Assembly (NCBI RefSeq): GCF_022134585.1
Contig: NZ_JAKNCT010000004.1
Coordinates: 124,001 to 188,000, forward strand
Length of the DNA: 64,000 bases
DNA from: Mesosutterella porci
Lineage (GTDB): Bacteria > Pseudomonadota > Gammaproteobacteria > Burkholderiales > Burkholderiaceae_F
Reading direction: 5' to 3'
A model generated the notes under the pieces. It ran no database searches. It saw only the letters and a program-made list of their open reading frames with translations, and was not told the DNA's origin. Position 1 is the first letter of the stretch, and each line of letters starts with the position of its first letter. Both the position numbers and the translations under genes were made by a program. Of the stretch, positions 17,422 through 26,023 are shown in pieces.

Positions 17422-18383
17422 GCCTCCCTGACCGCTCCGAGTGCCTGACGGAAGAAGCGGACGATCTCGCGGCTCACCTCCTCCTGGTACCAGGAGGGAT
17501 CGGAAGAGTGGTCGACGCCTTCGAGCAGCAGGTACCGGGCGGGCGAGCCCAGGGCCCGAAGCCGCTCATAGAGTGCGGCGCTTTGCAGCGGCGAGACCAG
17601 CCGGTCGGCTGTGCCGTGCATCAGGAGCACGGGAGGCAGCGTGCAGCCTCTGCGGCGCCGCCGCAGAAGCGCTTCGGGGCTAGCCCCCGCGGCAGCCTCC
17701 TCTTTGGGGTCGAGCGCTCGGCCCGCGCCGGAAAAGGAGATGCCGTGCAGCAGGAGCGATTCGGCCGAGGCCGGCCCCGAGTGCGCTGCGCGGCCTTCAG
17801 GTGAAAGACCTTCGGAGAGGCTTGAGAGCTGCGTCACGGGATGCAGCGCGCAGCAGGCCTGCACCGCAGACGAAAAGTCCTTCCATTCGTCCGAGTCCCA
17901 GCCTTTGCGGGAGCCGCTGAAAGCCACCATGAGCGCGAGCCAGCCGCCCGCGGAATTCCCCATGACGCCGATGCGCGTCGGATCGACCGAAAAATCGGAG
18001 GCGTGCGCCCTCAGGAACCGCACGGCCGCACGGCCGTCCTGCACTTGGGCGGGAAAGGCCTGCGGGAGGGTCCGGTACTCGGCGGTTGCCGCCACGAAGC
18101 CCGCCCGGGCGAGGGCGAGGCGGCACTCGATGAAGCGATCCTTTGCGGCCTGCAGCCACCCGCCGCCCGGGAAAAAGAGCACCGCGGGGTGCGCTCCGGG
18201 CGAGTTCGGCACGAAAAGCGTCATCCGCAGCTGCGTGGCCTGCCGGGATCCGATCGCCTGCGAATAGACCGCTTCGGAAATGACCCGGATCATGGGCCCG
18301 CGGACTTTGATGCGGAGCTCTTCCGCGCCTTCGGTCCAGCCCGCGGGGTGGCTGCCGGCCCCTGCCTTTTTCTTTCCTTCCAT
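17418..18383 (-). CDS. Alpha/beta hydrolase, acetyl-esterase/HSL-like
   Basis: 321 aa with no signal peptide. The fold is seen from FPGGGW (oxyanion loop, HGGG variant), nucleophile elbow GNSAGG, Asp region LMHGTADRLVSPLQ and His in EGVDHSS. It resembles the BD-FAE/acetyl esterase-like enzymes that deacylate small esters. A stretch around residues 195-240 (GLSPEGRAAHSGPASAESLLLHG then PKEEAAAGASPEALLRRRRRG) is a long polar insertion. The start at 18383 is open; a methionine near residue 31 (MIRVISEAVYSQ) might be the true start. Convergent with, and sharing stop bases with, the CMD/cupin remnant. Confidence 0.8.
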   Translation of the reverse strand: MEGKKKAGAGSHPAGWTEGAEELRIKVRGPMIRVISEAVYSQAIGSRQATQLRMTLFVPNSPGAHPAVLFFPGGGWLQAAKDRFIECRLALARAGFVAATAEYRTLPQAFPAQVQDGRAAVRFLRAHASDFSVDPTRIGVMGNSAGGWLALMVAFSGSRKGWDSDEWKDFSSAVQACCALHPVTQLSSLSEGLSPEGRAAHSGPASAESLLLHGISFSGAGRALDPKEEAAAGASPEALLRRRRRGCTLPPVLLMHGTADRLVSPLQSAALYERLRALGSPARYLLLEGVDHSSDPSWYQEEVSREIVRFFRQALGAVREA

Positions 18384-18547
18384 TGCCCGCCCTCCTTTTT
18401 TCAGCGGTGCGCGCGAAAATGCGTTCTTCCCCTGCTCTAAGCCGGGGGCGGCGTGCCGCGCCCTCCACCATAATAAAATGAGTCCGGTCCGGGCGGCGCC
18501 TGCCGCTCCGGGGCTTTTCCCGCCTTCTTTCTTTGGAGACTGCTCGC

Positions 18548-19342
18548 ATGCACGGCCTCGACAAGGTGCTTTTCTGCGGTGACACGCACGCCGACTTTTC
18601 CTTCCTGCAGGGGGCGCTCGGGATCCTCCGGCCCTCGGTCTGCATCGTGGCGGGAGACTTCGGCTACTGGCGCCGGAGCGATTTCGAGGAAGGCGCCGGG
18701 GAGGGCTTTTTCCACGAGGGGCTGCGGCATCCCGGCACCCGGATTTTCTTCTGCGACGGCAACCATGAAAACCACGCGCTGCTGCGTCGCCTCGTGGAAA
18801 CCCGCGGCTGGGAAAAGCCGATCCGCGTCGCGCCCGGTCTCTACTACGCGCCGCGCGGCAGCACCGCGGTGATCCGGGGCCGGCGCGTGCTTTTCGCGGG
18901 CGGGGCCTTCTCCATCGACCGCGCGTACCGCGAGGAGGGCAGGACCTGGTTTGCCGAAGAGGAGATGGGACAGGAGGAGCTCGAGCGGATTCTCAAGCGC
19001 AGCGACCTCGATTCGGTCGATGCCGTGGTCTCCCACACCTGCCCCGCGGGCTGCCTTGACAAGGTGTGCGGGATCTGCGGCCTGAAGCCCGAGTGGATCT
19101 CCGGTCGCGCGACGGAGGACGCGCTCGAGCCCATCTTTCAGAGGCTGCCGCGGGTGAGGGACTGGTATTTTGGGCACTGGCACTGCGCGGGCAGTTTCGT
19201 GCGGCGCGGGGTCCGTTTTCATCTCCTCAATCAGACCCCCGGGGAGGGGTGCCTCGCGGGCTGGGGTTACCGTCGCGAGACCCTCGAGCGGGCGCAGGCC
19301 GGGGCGGCCGGCACCCTGCAGGCTTCGGGCGGCCCCGGCTAG
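18548..19342 (+). CDS. Calcineurin-like metallophosphoesterase
   Basis: 264 aa from ATG 18548 (GGAG 10 bases upstream). The five metal-binding motifs of the superfamily can be followed: CGDTHAD, AGDFGYW, DGNHENH, a His in VVSHTCPAG, and FGHWHC. It forms a dinuclear-metal hydrolase predicted to act on a phosphomonoester or phosphodiester in the cytoplasm. The C-terminal 25 residues are glycine/alanine-rich and probably dispensable. It stands alone between the leftward esterase and the leftward ATPase remnant. Substrate unknown. Confidence 0.85.
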   Translation: MHGLDKVLFCGDTHADFSFLQGALGILRPSVCIVAGDFGYWRRSDFEEGAGEGFFHEGLRHPGTRIFFCDGNHENHALLRRLVETRGWEKPIRVAPGLYYAPRGSTAVIRGRRVLFAGGAFSIDRAYREEGRTWFAEEEMGQEELERILKRSDLDSVDAVVSHTCPAGCLDKVCGICGLKPEWISGRATEDALEPIFQRLPRVRDWYFGHWHCAGSFVRRGVRFHLLNQTPGEGCLAGWGYRRETLERAQAGAAGTLQASGGPG

Positions 19343-19380
19343 GGGCCGGAAGAACCCCGAAGCCCGCGGCAGGGCCTTCA

Positions 19381-20132
19381 GGCTTCAAGAGCCGTGGGCC
19401 CGGAGCCGCCTCCTTTCTTCCAGTTGAGCAGTAGCGCCGAGCAGACGGTCACGAAGACCGAGCCCGCGTTGAAGACCAGGGCTTCGTTGACGGAGGTGGG
19501 GATTTTCGTAGCAGCGAGGGCGACTGCGACAAAGTAGAACGGCATCGCGAAGGCGAGGTTCAGCCAGATCGTCGTCATCGTCCGCCTCGAGAGGTCCCGC
19601 AGGTGCGGCAGGCCCTCATCAAGAAGGCCCCGAACTGGTTCGTGGTGCCGCTGGTGACCTCGCTGCCCGCGGTTTTGCCCACGGGAATCGGTTCCCCGGT
19701 TATGACCGACTCGTCAACCGAGGCTGAGCTCGAAACGATGGCGCCGTCGACCGGAACGGTTTCGCCGGGCAGGCCCCGGAGCCGGTCGCCCAAGCGCACT
19801 TCAGAGGCGGGGATCACTTTTTCGGCTCCGCCCGAGAGGACGCAGGCCGTCTTCAGCGTGAGCCTCACGAGCCGCTCGATACCCGCGCGGCCGTTTTATC
19901 CTCGAGCAGGGAGCCCAGTTGCATGACAAGCGCGACCTCGCCTGCGGCGAAAACCTCGTCCGGGGCGATTGAGGCGGCAAGGGCGATCGTGACGAGGACG
20001 TCGGCGCGGATGTCAAAGCATGAAGCGGCCCGGGAAAAACAGGCTCGCCGCCAGGGTCGCGACGGCAAGAAGAAGCACGGGCATGCTGCGGCTGAGGCCT
20101 TCCCGGCGCTCGAGCCCGAGGGAGAAGGACAT
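19381..20132 (-). pseudogene. Heavy-metal P1B-type ATPase, internally deleted and frameshifted
   Basis: Reading leftward from 20132: an N-terminal membrane stretch (MSFSLGLERREGLSRSMPVLLLAV), then VLVTIALAASIAPDEVFAAGEVALVMQLGSLLEDKTAAR, one frame change near 19880, and the actuator domain with the dephosphorylation motif TGEP. The frame then jumps to the C-terminal membrane pair ending NEALVFNAGSVFVTVCSALLLNWKKG. The whole P/N region with the DKTGT phosphorylation loop and the CPx metal site is missing. It lies 77 bases downstream of an intact csoR-like gene in the same direction. Likely a former copper or other cation exporter; transport is certainly lost. Confidence 0.8.
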
Positions 20133-20143
20133 GGCTGTTCCTT

Positions 20144-20159
20144 ATACACATAGGGGTAT
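20144..20159 (-). promoter_or_regulatory. Candidate CsoR operator ahead of the ATPase remnant
   Basis: ATACCCCTATGTGTAT on the minus strand: an ATAC/GTAT-flanked, C-rich centre, the general form of DUF156-regulator sites. It is placed between the csoR stop and the ATPase start. The assignment rests on position and form only. Confidence 0.3.
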
Positions 20160-20208
20160 CGGTATAATGCACCCCCGCTCCCTGTCAAGCCATCCGGCCG
20201 CCGCGCCC

Positions 20209-20487
20209 TCACCGGCCCATGTTGGAAAAGCGCTCGACCGCCTTCGTGAAGCTCTCGATCGTCTTTTCGGCGTCTCCGTGCTCGATGCCGTCGCGGACGC
20301 AGTGCCTGATGTGGCCTTCGAGCGCGATCTGCCCGCAGCGGTGCAGGGCGGTCTTGGCCGCGCTGATCTGCGAGAGCACGTCCTCGCAGGGAATGTCCTC
20401 GTCGACCATGCGGTCGATAGCCTGGACCTGGCCGATGATTTTCCTCAGCCGGCGATGCAGATTGGGCGCATCCATGCACTGTCTCAT
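20209..20487 (-). CDS. csoR: CsoR/RcnR-family metal-sensing repressor
   Basis: 92 aa all-helical DUF156 repressor. It carries the copper-type ligand set C34, H59 and C63 (PCEDVLSQ...EGHIRHC), the spacing seen in Cu(I)-sensing CsoR, together with the RLRKIIGQVQAIDRMV N-terminal helix. Such repressors leave DNA on binding Cu(I) and derepress an efflux ATPase. The start at 20487 has AGGG 8 bases upstream; ATG 20475 is an alternative. Its presumed target just downstream is a pseudogene, so this regulator may be an orphan or may act elsewhere. Confidence 0.88.
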   Translation of the reverse strand: MRQCMDAPNLHRRLRKIIGQVQAIDRMVDEDIPCEDVLSQISAAKTALHRCGQIALEGHIRHCVRDGIEHGDAEKTIESFTKAVERFSNMGR

Positions 20488-20539
20488 TTGCAGCCCTGAA
20501 AGTTAAGCCGTTGAAAATCACAGTATAAAAGAGCGCAGG

Positions 20540-20576
20540 GGAAAAAAGGGGTGTGGCAGCCAGTGCGCCACACCCT
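20540..20576 (-). terminator. Leftward terminator with no obvious gene upstream
   Basis: On the minus strand, GGGTGTGGC (20567-20575) and GCCACACCC (20550-20558) form a perfect stem followed by CTTTTTTCC. No supported leftward gene lies between this site and 20925, so it may end a lost gene or a small RNA. Confidence 0.7.
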
Positions 20577-20669
20577 AAAGTTACCCAAAGACGGCGGAGA
20601 GGAGACGCTCCGCGGTCTTGTCTGCTTTCACCAGGTCCGACCCCGTGGACCTGATACGAGAATCATATT

Positions 20670-20688
20670 GGAAATAAGAATCATTAGC
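20670..20688 (+). promoter_or_regulatory. Fur-like box upstream of the iron-type ABC operon
   Basis: GGAAATAAGAATCATTAGC agrees with 14 of 19 positions of the classical Fur box; the right half AATCATTAGC matches 9 of 10. It is about 237 bases ahead of the binding-protein start, which fits iron repression of a ferric transporter. Another AATCAT half-site lies at 20661-20666. Confidence 0.5.
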
Positions 20689-20707
20689 AATAAAAGAACG
20701 GTGCAGA

Positions 20708-20721
20708 TTGACATGGATCAA
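20708..20721 (+). promoter_or_regulatory. FNR/Anr-like site
   Basis: TTGACATGGATCAA matches the FNR consensus TTGAT-N4-ATCAA at 9 of 10 defined positions. It lies 20 bases downstream of the Fur-like box, so the iron transporter may respond to oxygen as well as iron. The site could instead act as a -35 element (TTGACA). Confidence 0.45.
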
Positions 20722-20924
20722 ACCGAAGGTCCTTCCCCTGGAAAGCTGAAGGCAACGGAGCGGATGGTAAAAGGGGTTATAAGCACTTGCCTTGTCATGA
20801 CTTTTTAGGTATAAAAAAGCGCGCTTCCGAAAGAGCCTCCCACCGGCTCGACCCGGACGGCGCCATGTCGCCCTGTGCAAGCGGCTTACGGAGGGCGCAC
20901 GGACCATACCAAAAGGATAAATTT

Positions 20925-21914
20925 ATGAAACTCAGGCTCTCGGCCCTCTTCATGGGGCTTTGTGTGCTGGCGGGCTCGGTGTCCGCGGCAGAACTGAATG
21001 CGTATTCGATCATGCCCGAAAAGTACGCCTCCAAGGTTTTCGCGCAGTTCACGAAGGATACCGGCATCAAGGTGAACTTCCTGCGTTTCTCCTCGGGAGA
21101 GGCGCTGGCGAGGCTCACCGCGGAAAAGAAGAATCCCCAGGTTGACGTGATGCTCGGAGGCCCGGCCGACACCTACGCCGCAGGCGTCCGCGAGGGCGTG
21201 TTCGAGTCCTACCGCCCGAAGGATTCCGACGCGATTCCGGCTCAGTTCCGCGATCCCAAGAATCACTGGACCGGCATCGGCATTATCCCGCTTTGCTTCC
21301 TCACGAACACCAAGTTCCTGAAGAAGAATCACATGAATCCCCCGACCAAGTGGGACGACCTGCTTGACCCCCGCTACAAGAACAACCTTCAGATGGCCGA
21401 CGCCCGCACCTCCGGCACCGCCACCGAGCGCATCTACTCCCTGGTTAAGGTGAAGGGCGAGAAAGAAGCCTTCAAGTTCCAGAAGAAGCTCAACGCCAAC
21501 GTGCAGATGTACACGAAGAGCGGCGCGGGCGGCGCGATGCCGATCGCGACCGGCCAGTGCGCCTCGGGCATCTTCTACATCGTCGACGCCCTGGACATCC
21601 AGCAGCAGGGCTACCCGGTCGTGATCACCTATCCGTCCGACGGCGTGAGTTTCGGAATCGAGGCGACCGGCGTGGTGAAGGGCGCGAAGCATTCGGCCGA
21701 GGCGAAGAAGTTCGTTGACTGGGCGGCCTCCAAGAAATTCGCCGAGTTCATCGTGAAGAACAAGATCAACTACGTCCCGACCCGCCGCGACGTGAAGACG
21801 ACGAACCCGCTGCTCGATCTCTCGAAGATTAAGACCGTGTCGGTGGACGTCGCCTGGAAGGGCGCGCACCGCAAGGCCTACACCGAGCGCTGGATCAACG
21901 AAGTGATCAAGTAA
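20925..21914 (+). CDS. Iron(III)-type ABC transporter substrate-binding protein
   Basis: 329 aa periplasmic binding protein with signal peptide MKLRLSALFMGLCVLAGSVSA. The start at 20925 is fixed by this signal and by AAAGGAT; upstream in-frame codons give no signal sequence. It belongs to the FbpA/AfuA/FutA-like cluster of type II binding proteins (SBP_bac_6 type). Landmarks are VNFLRFSSGEALARL, MLGGPADTYAAGVREGVFESY and KWDDLLDPRYKNNLQMADARTSGTA. The same family includes 2-aminoethylphosphonate binders, so iron is inferred mostly from the fused-permease architecture and the upstream Fur-like box. Confidence 0.8.
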   Translation: MKLRLSALFMGLCVLAGSVSAAELNAYSIMPEKYASKVFAQFTKDTGIKVNFLRFSSGEALARLTAEKKNPQVDVMLGGPADTYAAGVREGVFESYRPKDSDAIPAQFRDPKNHWTGIGIIPLCFLTNTKFLKKNHMNPPTKWDDLLDPRYKNNLQMADARTSGTATERIYSLVKVKGEKEAFKFQKKLNANVQMYTKSGAGGAMPIATGQCASGIFYIVDALDIQQQGYPVVITYPSDGVSFGIEATGVVKGAKHSAEAKKFVDWAASKKFAEFIVKNKINYVPTRRDVKTTNPLLDLSKIKTVSVDVAWKGAHRKAYTERWINEVIK

Positions 21915-21924
21915 GAAGCGCGAC

Positions 21925-21951
21925 CGCGCCTGCCTTTTCCCCGCAGGCGCG
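21925..21951 (+). other. Intergenic hairpin between binding protein and permease
   Basis: CGCGCCTGC (21925-21933) pairs perfectly with GCAGGCGCG (21943-21951), without a following T-run. Such stems after a binding-protein gene usually stabilise the upstream mRNA and give more binding protein than permease. That role is inferred from position. Confidence 0.5.
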
Positions 21952-22089
21952 AAGTCCCTTCCGGAAGCTTCCGAAAGGGGCCGCTTTCGCGCGCGGCGGC
22001 CGCTGCCGCGGCCCGCATTTCTTACCCGGGGCCGCTTTTCCCCGCAGCCGCCCGCGCTTTTCCGCACAGCCTTTTAGACCTATCTCATC

Positions 22090-23760
22090 ATGGCTTACAG
22101 CGCAGCAACGACGCAGCGCGACCTGAGCACGAAACTGACGGTTCTCATGCTCTGGCTGCTGCTGGGCGTTTTCGTCATCTATCCTTTCCTGCGGCTTCTG
22201 GGCGTTGCCTTCTTCGTGGACGGCAGCTTCACGCTCGACAACCTGAAGCCCTTCCTCGGCAGCTGGTACGATCAGCGCGCCGCGGTGAACAGCATCCTGC
22301 TCGGCTGCTCGGTGGGGCTCACCGGCACGATCCTCGGCTTCATCTTCGCCTACGCGGTGACCCGCCTCGGGCTGCCTACCTGGCTCAAGCTCGCGGTGAG
22401 CGCAGTCACGCTGCTGCCGCTCATCTCCCCGCCTTTCACGAGCAGCATCGCACTCACCCTCTCGCTCGGTCCGAACGGCATCCTGCTCGATTTCTTCGGC
22501 ATCGACGACTTCAATTTCTACGGCTTCTGGGGCACCTACATTTCCGAGTCGCTCACGTACTTCCCGGTCGCCTTCATGACGCTCTCGACGATTCTCTCGC
22601 GCATCGACCCCAACCTCGAGGACGCAGCCTATTCGCTCGGCGCCTCGAGCCTGAGGGTGTTCCGCACGGTGACGCTGCCGCTTGCGGCCCCGGGCATCGC
22701 CAACGCCTTTCTGCTCGTTTTCTCCTGCTCGCTCGCCGACTTCGCGACGCCGCAGGTCCTGGGCGGCCACTCCTTCCCGGTGCTGCCGACGCAGGCTTAT
22801 CTGCAGATCACCGGCATGTATGACTTCAAGGGCGGTTCGGCCCTGTCGTTCATGCTCCTCATCCCCGCCCTGGTCGTCTACTTTCTGCAGAACTACTGGG
22901 TGGGCAGGAAGAGCTACGTCACGGTGACCGGCAAGGCGGGCGGCAGAAGCAGCGTGAAGGGTCCGGGGCTGCTGCTCTCCTCGCTCATCGTCGGCGTGGT
23001 GGCGCTGCTCTCGGCCTTCATCCTCTACATCTACGCCATCATCCTGCTTGGTTCAGTCGTGAAGGTCTGGGGCGTGAACAACGAGTTCACTCTCGAGAAC
23101 TACGAGTACGTCTTCACCTTCGGCATGAAGGCGATCAAGGACACGCTGCTCATCGCCGTGATCGGCACGCCTCTGGGCGGGCTGCTCGCCGTGGTCGTGG
23201 GCTATGTCACCACGAGGCTGCGGGTGCGCGGCAGCAAGCTGCTCGAGACCGTCTCGCTCCTTAACTACACGCTGCCCGGCACCGTGGTGGGCATCGCCTA
23301 CGTGCTCGCCTTCAACAGCGAGCCGATCGTGCTCACCGGCACCGTCTACATCCTGATCGCGGCCTATGTGTTCCGCTACTCCTCGGCCGGCATCCGGAAC
23401 GTGATCGCCACGCTCACCCAGATCGACCCCTCGATCGAAGAGGCGAGCCGCAGCCTCGGAGCCTCCTCGGTGCGTACTTTCTTCTCGATCACGGTCCCGA
23501 TGGTGCTGCCCGCGGTGCTCGCCGGCATGCGCTACCTCTTCATCCACTCGATGACCGCCATCAGCGCGACGATCTTCCTCGTGTCGGTGCAGTGGTCGCT
23601 CATCACGACCCGGATTCTCGAGTGCATGACCGAGCTGCAGTTCGCCCAGGCCTGCGCCTTCTCCATCGTCCTCATCATCCTCATTTTCATCGCCTCGGGC
23701 GTGATGGCGCTTCTCGCGCGCCTGTTCTGCCGCAGCGGCGACGCTATCGGAGTTCACTGA
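22090..23760 (+). CDS. Iron(III)-type ABC transporter permease, fused double domain
   Basis: 556 aa with about 12 membrane helices in two halves. Each half carries an EAA loop contacting the ATPase: EDAAYSLGASSLRVFRTVTLPLAAPG around residue 177 and EEASRSLGASSVRTFFSITVPMVLPA around residue 450. This fused form is typical of FbpB/AfuB ferric and some thiamine or phosphonate transporters. It is followed after one base by its ATPase gene. The 175-base gap upstream is GC-rich, with the hairpin noted separately. Confidence 0.88.
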   Translation: MAYSAATTQRDLSTKLTVLMLWLLLGVFVIYPFLRLLGVAFFVDGSFTLDNLKPFLGSWYDQRAAVNSILLGCSVGLTGTILGFIFAYAVTRLGLPTWLKLAVSAVTLLPLISPPFTSSIALTLSLGPNGILLDFFGIDDFNFYGFWGTYISESLTYFPVAFMTLSTILSRIDPNLEDAAYSLGASSLRVFRTVTLPLAAPGIANAFLLVFSCSLADFATPQVLGGHSFPVLPTQAYLQITGMYDFKGGSALSFMLLIPALVVYFLQNYWVGRKSYVTVTGKAGGRSSVKGPGLLLSSLIVGVVALLSAFILYIYAIILLGSVVKVWGVNNEFTLENYEYVFTFGMKAIKDTLLIAVIGTPLGGLLAVVVGYVTTRLRVRGSKLLETVSLLNYTLPGTVVGIAYVLAFNSEPIVLTGTVYILIAAYVFRYSSAGIRNVIATLTQIDPSIEEASRSLGASSVRTFFSITVPMVLPAVLAGMRYLFIHSMTAISATIFLVSVQWSLITTRILECMTELQFAQACAFSIVLIILIFIASGVMALLARLFCRSGDAIGVH

Positions 23761-23761
23761 A

Positions 23762-24853
23762 ATGTCGGTTGCTCTTACCCTTAAAAACCTCTGCCGCAGC
23801 TATGTGAAGGACAATGAAAAGTTCTGGGCGGTCGACCATGTGAACCTCGAGGTGACCCCGGGCGAGTTCCTCACCTTCCTCGGGCCCTCGGGCTGCGGGA
23901 AGACCACGACGCTGCGCATGGTCGCGGGCTTTGCCTCGCCCACTGACGGCAGCATCCTGCTCGACGGCCGCGACGTCACGAACCTCCCCGCGAACGAGCG
24001 CAATATGGGTTTCGTCTTCCAGAACTACGCGCTCTTTCCTCACATGAGGATTTTCGACAACGTTGCCTACGGCCTGAAAGTGAGGGGCGAGTCCTCCTCT
24101 GAAATCGCGAAGAAAGTGCGCGAGGGGCTCGCGATGGTGGGCCTCGAAAAGGCCGAGCACCGCTATCCCAACCAGCTCTCGGGCGGCGAGCAGCAGCGCG
24201 TTGCGCTTGCCCGCGTGCTCGTGCTGCGTCCACAGCTGCTGCTCATGGACGAGCCGCTTTCGAACCTCGACGCGAAGCTGAGGCTGCACATGCGCTCGGA
24301 AATCCGCCGCATCCAGCAGGAGCTCGGCGTCACCTGCCTCTACGTCACGCACGACCAGAAGGAGGCGCTCACGATGTCGGACCGCATCATGGTGATGAAC
24401 CACGGCCACATCGAGCAGCTCGGCACTCCGATGGAGCTTTACGAGGACCCGGCCACGGCCTTTGTCGCGGACTTCATCGGACAGGCGAACCTGATCGAGG
24501 GGCGGCTCGATTCCGACGAGAACGGCTACGCGCTCTTCGAGGTGGGCGGCCGGAAGCTGCGCGCCCGCATGGGCCGGCAGAATCCCCCGAAGAAGGCCGA
24601 AGAGGCGCTGCTTGTCGTGCGTCCCGAAAATCTTCGGATCGCGCAGCCCGGCGAATCGGGTTTCCCGCTTGAGATCGTAAACCGCTACTTCGAGGGCGAC
24701 CGGGTCGACTACGACGTGGTGCTGCCCGGCTCCGGGCAGAAAAAGCCCTACTCGATGTCGGTGCCGTTCCTGCCCGGCACGAAGCTCGTGGAGCAGGGCG
24801 CGATCATCGAGGCGGCCTTCACTCCCGAGGCTGGCGTCGTGATCCGCCGCTGA
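23762..24853 (+). CDS. Iron(III)-type ABC transporter ATP-binding protein
   Basis: 363 aa. Walker A GPSGCGKTT near residue 40, Q-loop FVFQNYALFPHM, signature LSGGEQQR, Walker B LLLMDEPLSNLDA and switch His in YVTHDQKEA; the C-terminal 110 residues form the TOBE-type regulatory domain of the FbpC/PotA class. The start is one base past the permease stop, consistent with translational coupling. It ends the operon before a strong terminator. Confidence 0.92.
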   Translation: MSVALTLKNLCRSYVKDNEKFWAVDHVNLEVTPGEFLTFLGPSGCGKTTTLRMVAGFASPTDGSILLDGRDVTNLPANERNMGFVFQNYALFPHMRIFDNVAYGLKVRGESSSEIAKKVREGLAMVGLEKAEHRYPNQLSGGEQQRVALARVLVLRPQLLLMDEPLSNLDAKLRLHMRSEIRRIQQELGVTCLYVTHDQKEALTMSDRIMVMNHGHIEQLGTPMELYEDPATAFVADFIGQANLIEGRLDSDENGYALFEVGGRKLRARMGRQNPPKKAEEALLVVRPENLRIAQPGESGFPLEIVNRYFEGDRVDYDVVLPGSGQKKPYSMSVPFLPGTKLVEQGAIIEAAFTPEAGVVIRR

Positions 24854-24885
24854 GCTCGGGAAAACAGCTTCTTAAGAAGAACAGC

Positions 24886-24920
24886 AACGCCCCGGAAGGC
24901 TTCGCTTTCCGGGGCGTTTG
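24886..24920 (+). terminator. Terminator of the ABC operon
   Basis: AACGCCCCGGAA (24886-24897) and TTCCGGGGCGTT (24907-24918), a 12-bp perfect stem, followed by TGACT. The T-run is short but the stem is very stable; position supports the call. Confidence 0.8.
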
Positions 24921-25143
24921 ACTGGGCAGCAGGCTGGAGAGCAGCCCCGGGCAGTCAGGAAGGCGCAGGAAGCAGAGACTGTTGTCTTTATTTCATTGAG
25001 CTCTGGCTCAATAAAGGCAAAGCCCTTTGTGCAGCAGTGATTTTTTGCCCCGGGTGCCTGCGGGGGGCGGCCTGAATGCACAAGAGCTCTGTTTTTTTCT
25101 TCAGCCATTCAGATGAGGTGCTCCCTTAGGCGGTCTGAAACCT
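24921..25143. other. Non-coding spacer with inverted repeat
   Basis: No gene is supported. It contains ATTGAGC-TCTG-GCTCAAT at about 24995-25012, flanked by CTTTATT/AATAAAG-like sequence that extends the inverted repeat. Leftward codons here give a cysteine-rich 78-residue frame that overlaps the terminator and is not credible. Confidence 0.35.
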
Positions 25144-25975
25144 TTGAACTCCGGTTGTCTTCCCCGGATGCGGGAGGTCGTGATCACCAGGGCTTCGTCC
25201 AGACGAGCGGTCTCCTCTGAGCTTTTTCCCCTGAATCTTTATGAACGGCAGGGGGAAGGACTGCGGCAGAGACTTTTTCTGTCGGCCGGAGATCTTTCTC
25301 CGGACAGCCTCGATTCCCTGACACAGGAAGAGATCCGGCAGATCATCGGGCAGGGTTCCTGGCCCGCGGCGGCGCAGGATGATCCGGATCAGAAGGGCCG
25401 TTTTTTGAGAATCTGCCCGGAGCGTTCGTTGAAAAGGGCATCCCGGCAGCCGGGGTTCGGCACATCCTGGTCTTTGAGAAGTTCGTCGCAGTTCTGGACG
25501 CCCGCAATGGACAGGAATTCGCTCTCGGCCCGCTTCAAAAGGAAGCCGGCGTCGCGGCAGAAACGGCCTGGGGATGGCTCAATGGGGTCGTGGCGGCGGG
25601 GGGCGTCTATCTGCTTTCGCCCTTTTGCGAGAATATTGGGCAAACACTCATCAAAAAGTCCCGGCTCTACTTCACGGACACAGAATTTGCCGCGTGGCTG
25701 CGCCAGCCGCCTGGCTCTCAGCGCTGAGGCAGGCATACAACGCAGGTGTGTTCTTCGAAAATTTCGTCGTCATGGAAATCTTGAAGAGCTGGTGTCGCAA
25801 CGGGAAGAAGACGCTCTTTTACTTTTACCGAGATACGGTAAAGCGGGAGATTGATCTGCTGATCCGGGAAGGCTCGACAATTTTGGCGTGCTCAGGGGGA
25901 ACACGGTCAAGCGGGCTCCCCAGGGAACGCAGTTTTTCTCCAACTCGGGTATCCTTTCCTGCATTGTGGAGCACA
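25144..25975 (+). pseudogene. Remnant of a DUF4143-type AAA ATPase
   Basis: Pieces of the C-terminal half of the family are recognisable in different frames. FPLNLYERQGEG...EEIRQIIGQGSWPA comes first. AETAWGWLNGVVAAGGVYLLSPFCENIGQTLIKKSRLYFTDTEFAAWL follows (about 25555-25710 in another frame). AGVFFENFVVMEILKSW...LFYFYRDTVKREIDLLI (about 25745-25865) is last. The N-terminal AAA domain with the Walker A site is absent and at least two frame changes are needed. Intact members are ATPases of uncertain role, often carried in accessory DNA. Confidence 0.8.
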
Positions 25976-26023
25976 GGCGCGCGAAAAGCGCCTGCAGCCA
26001 GGATGAAAAGGAGCCATCAGGCC

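Noticed and set aside
20581-20907. Leftward 108-aa frame that would explain the terminator at 20540
   Set aside because: It covers the Fur-like and FNR-like sites, has an arginine-rich N-terminus, no ribosome-binding site and no recognisable family.
24872-25108. Small cysteine-rich leftward protein of 78 aa
   Set aside because: It overlaps the ABC operon terminator, has no ribosome-binding site and no family resemblance.
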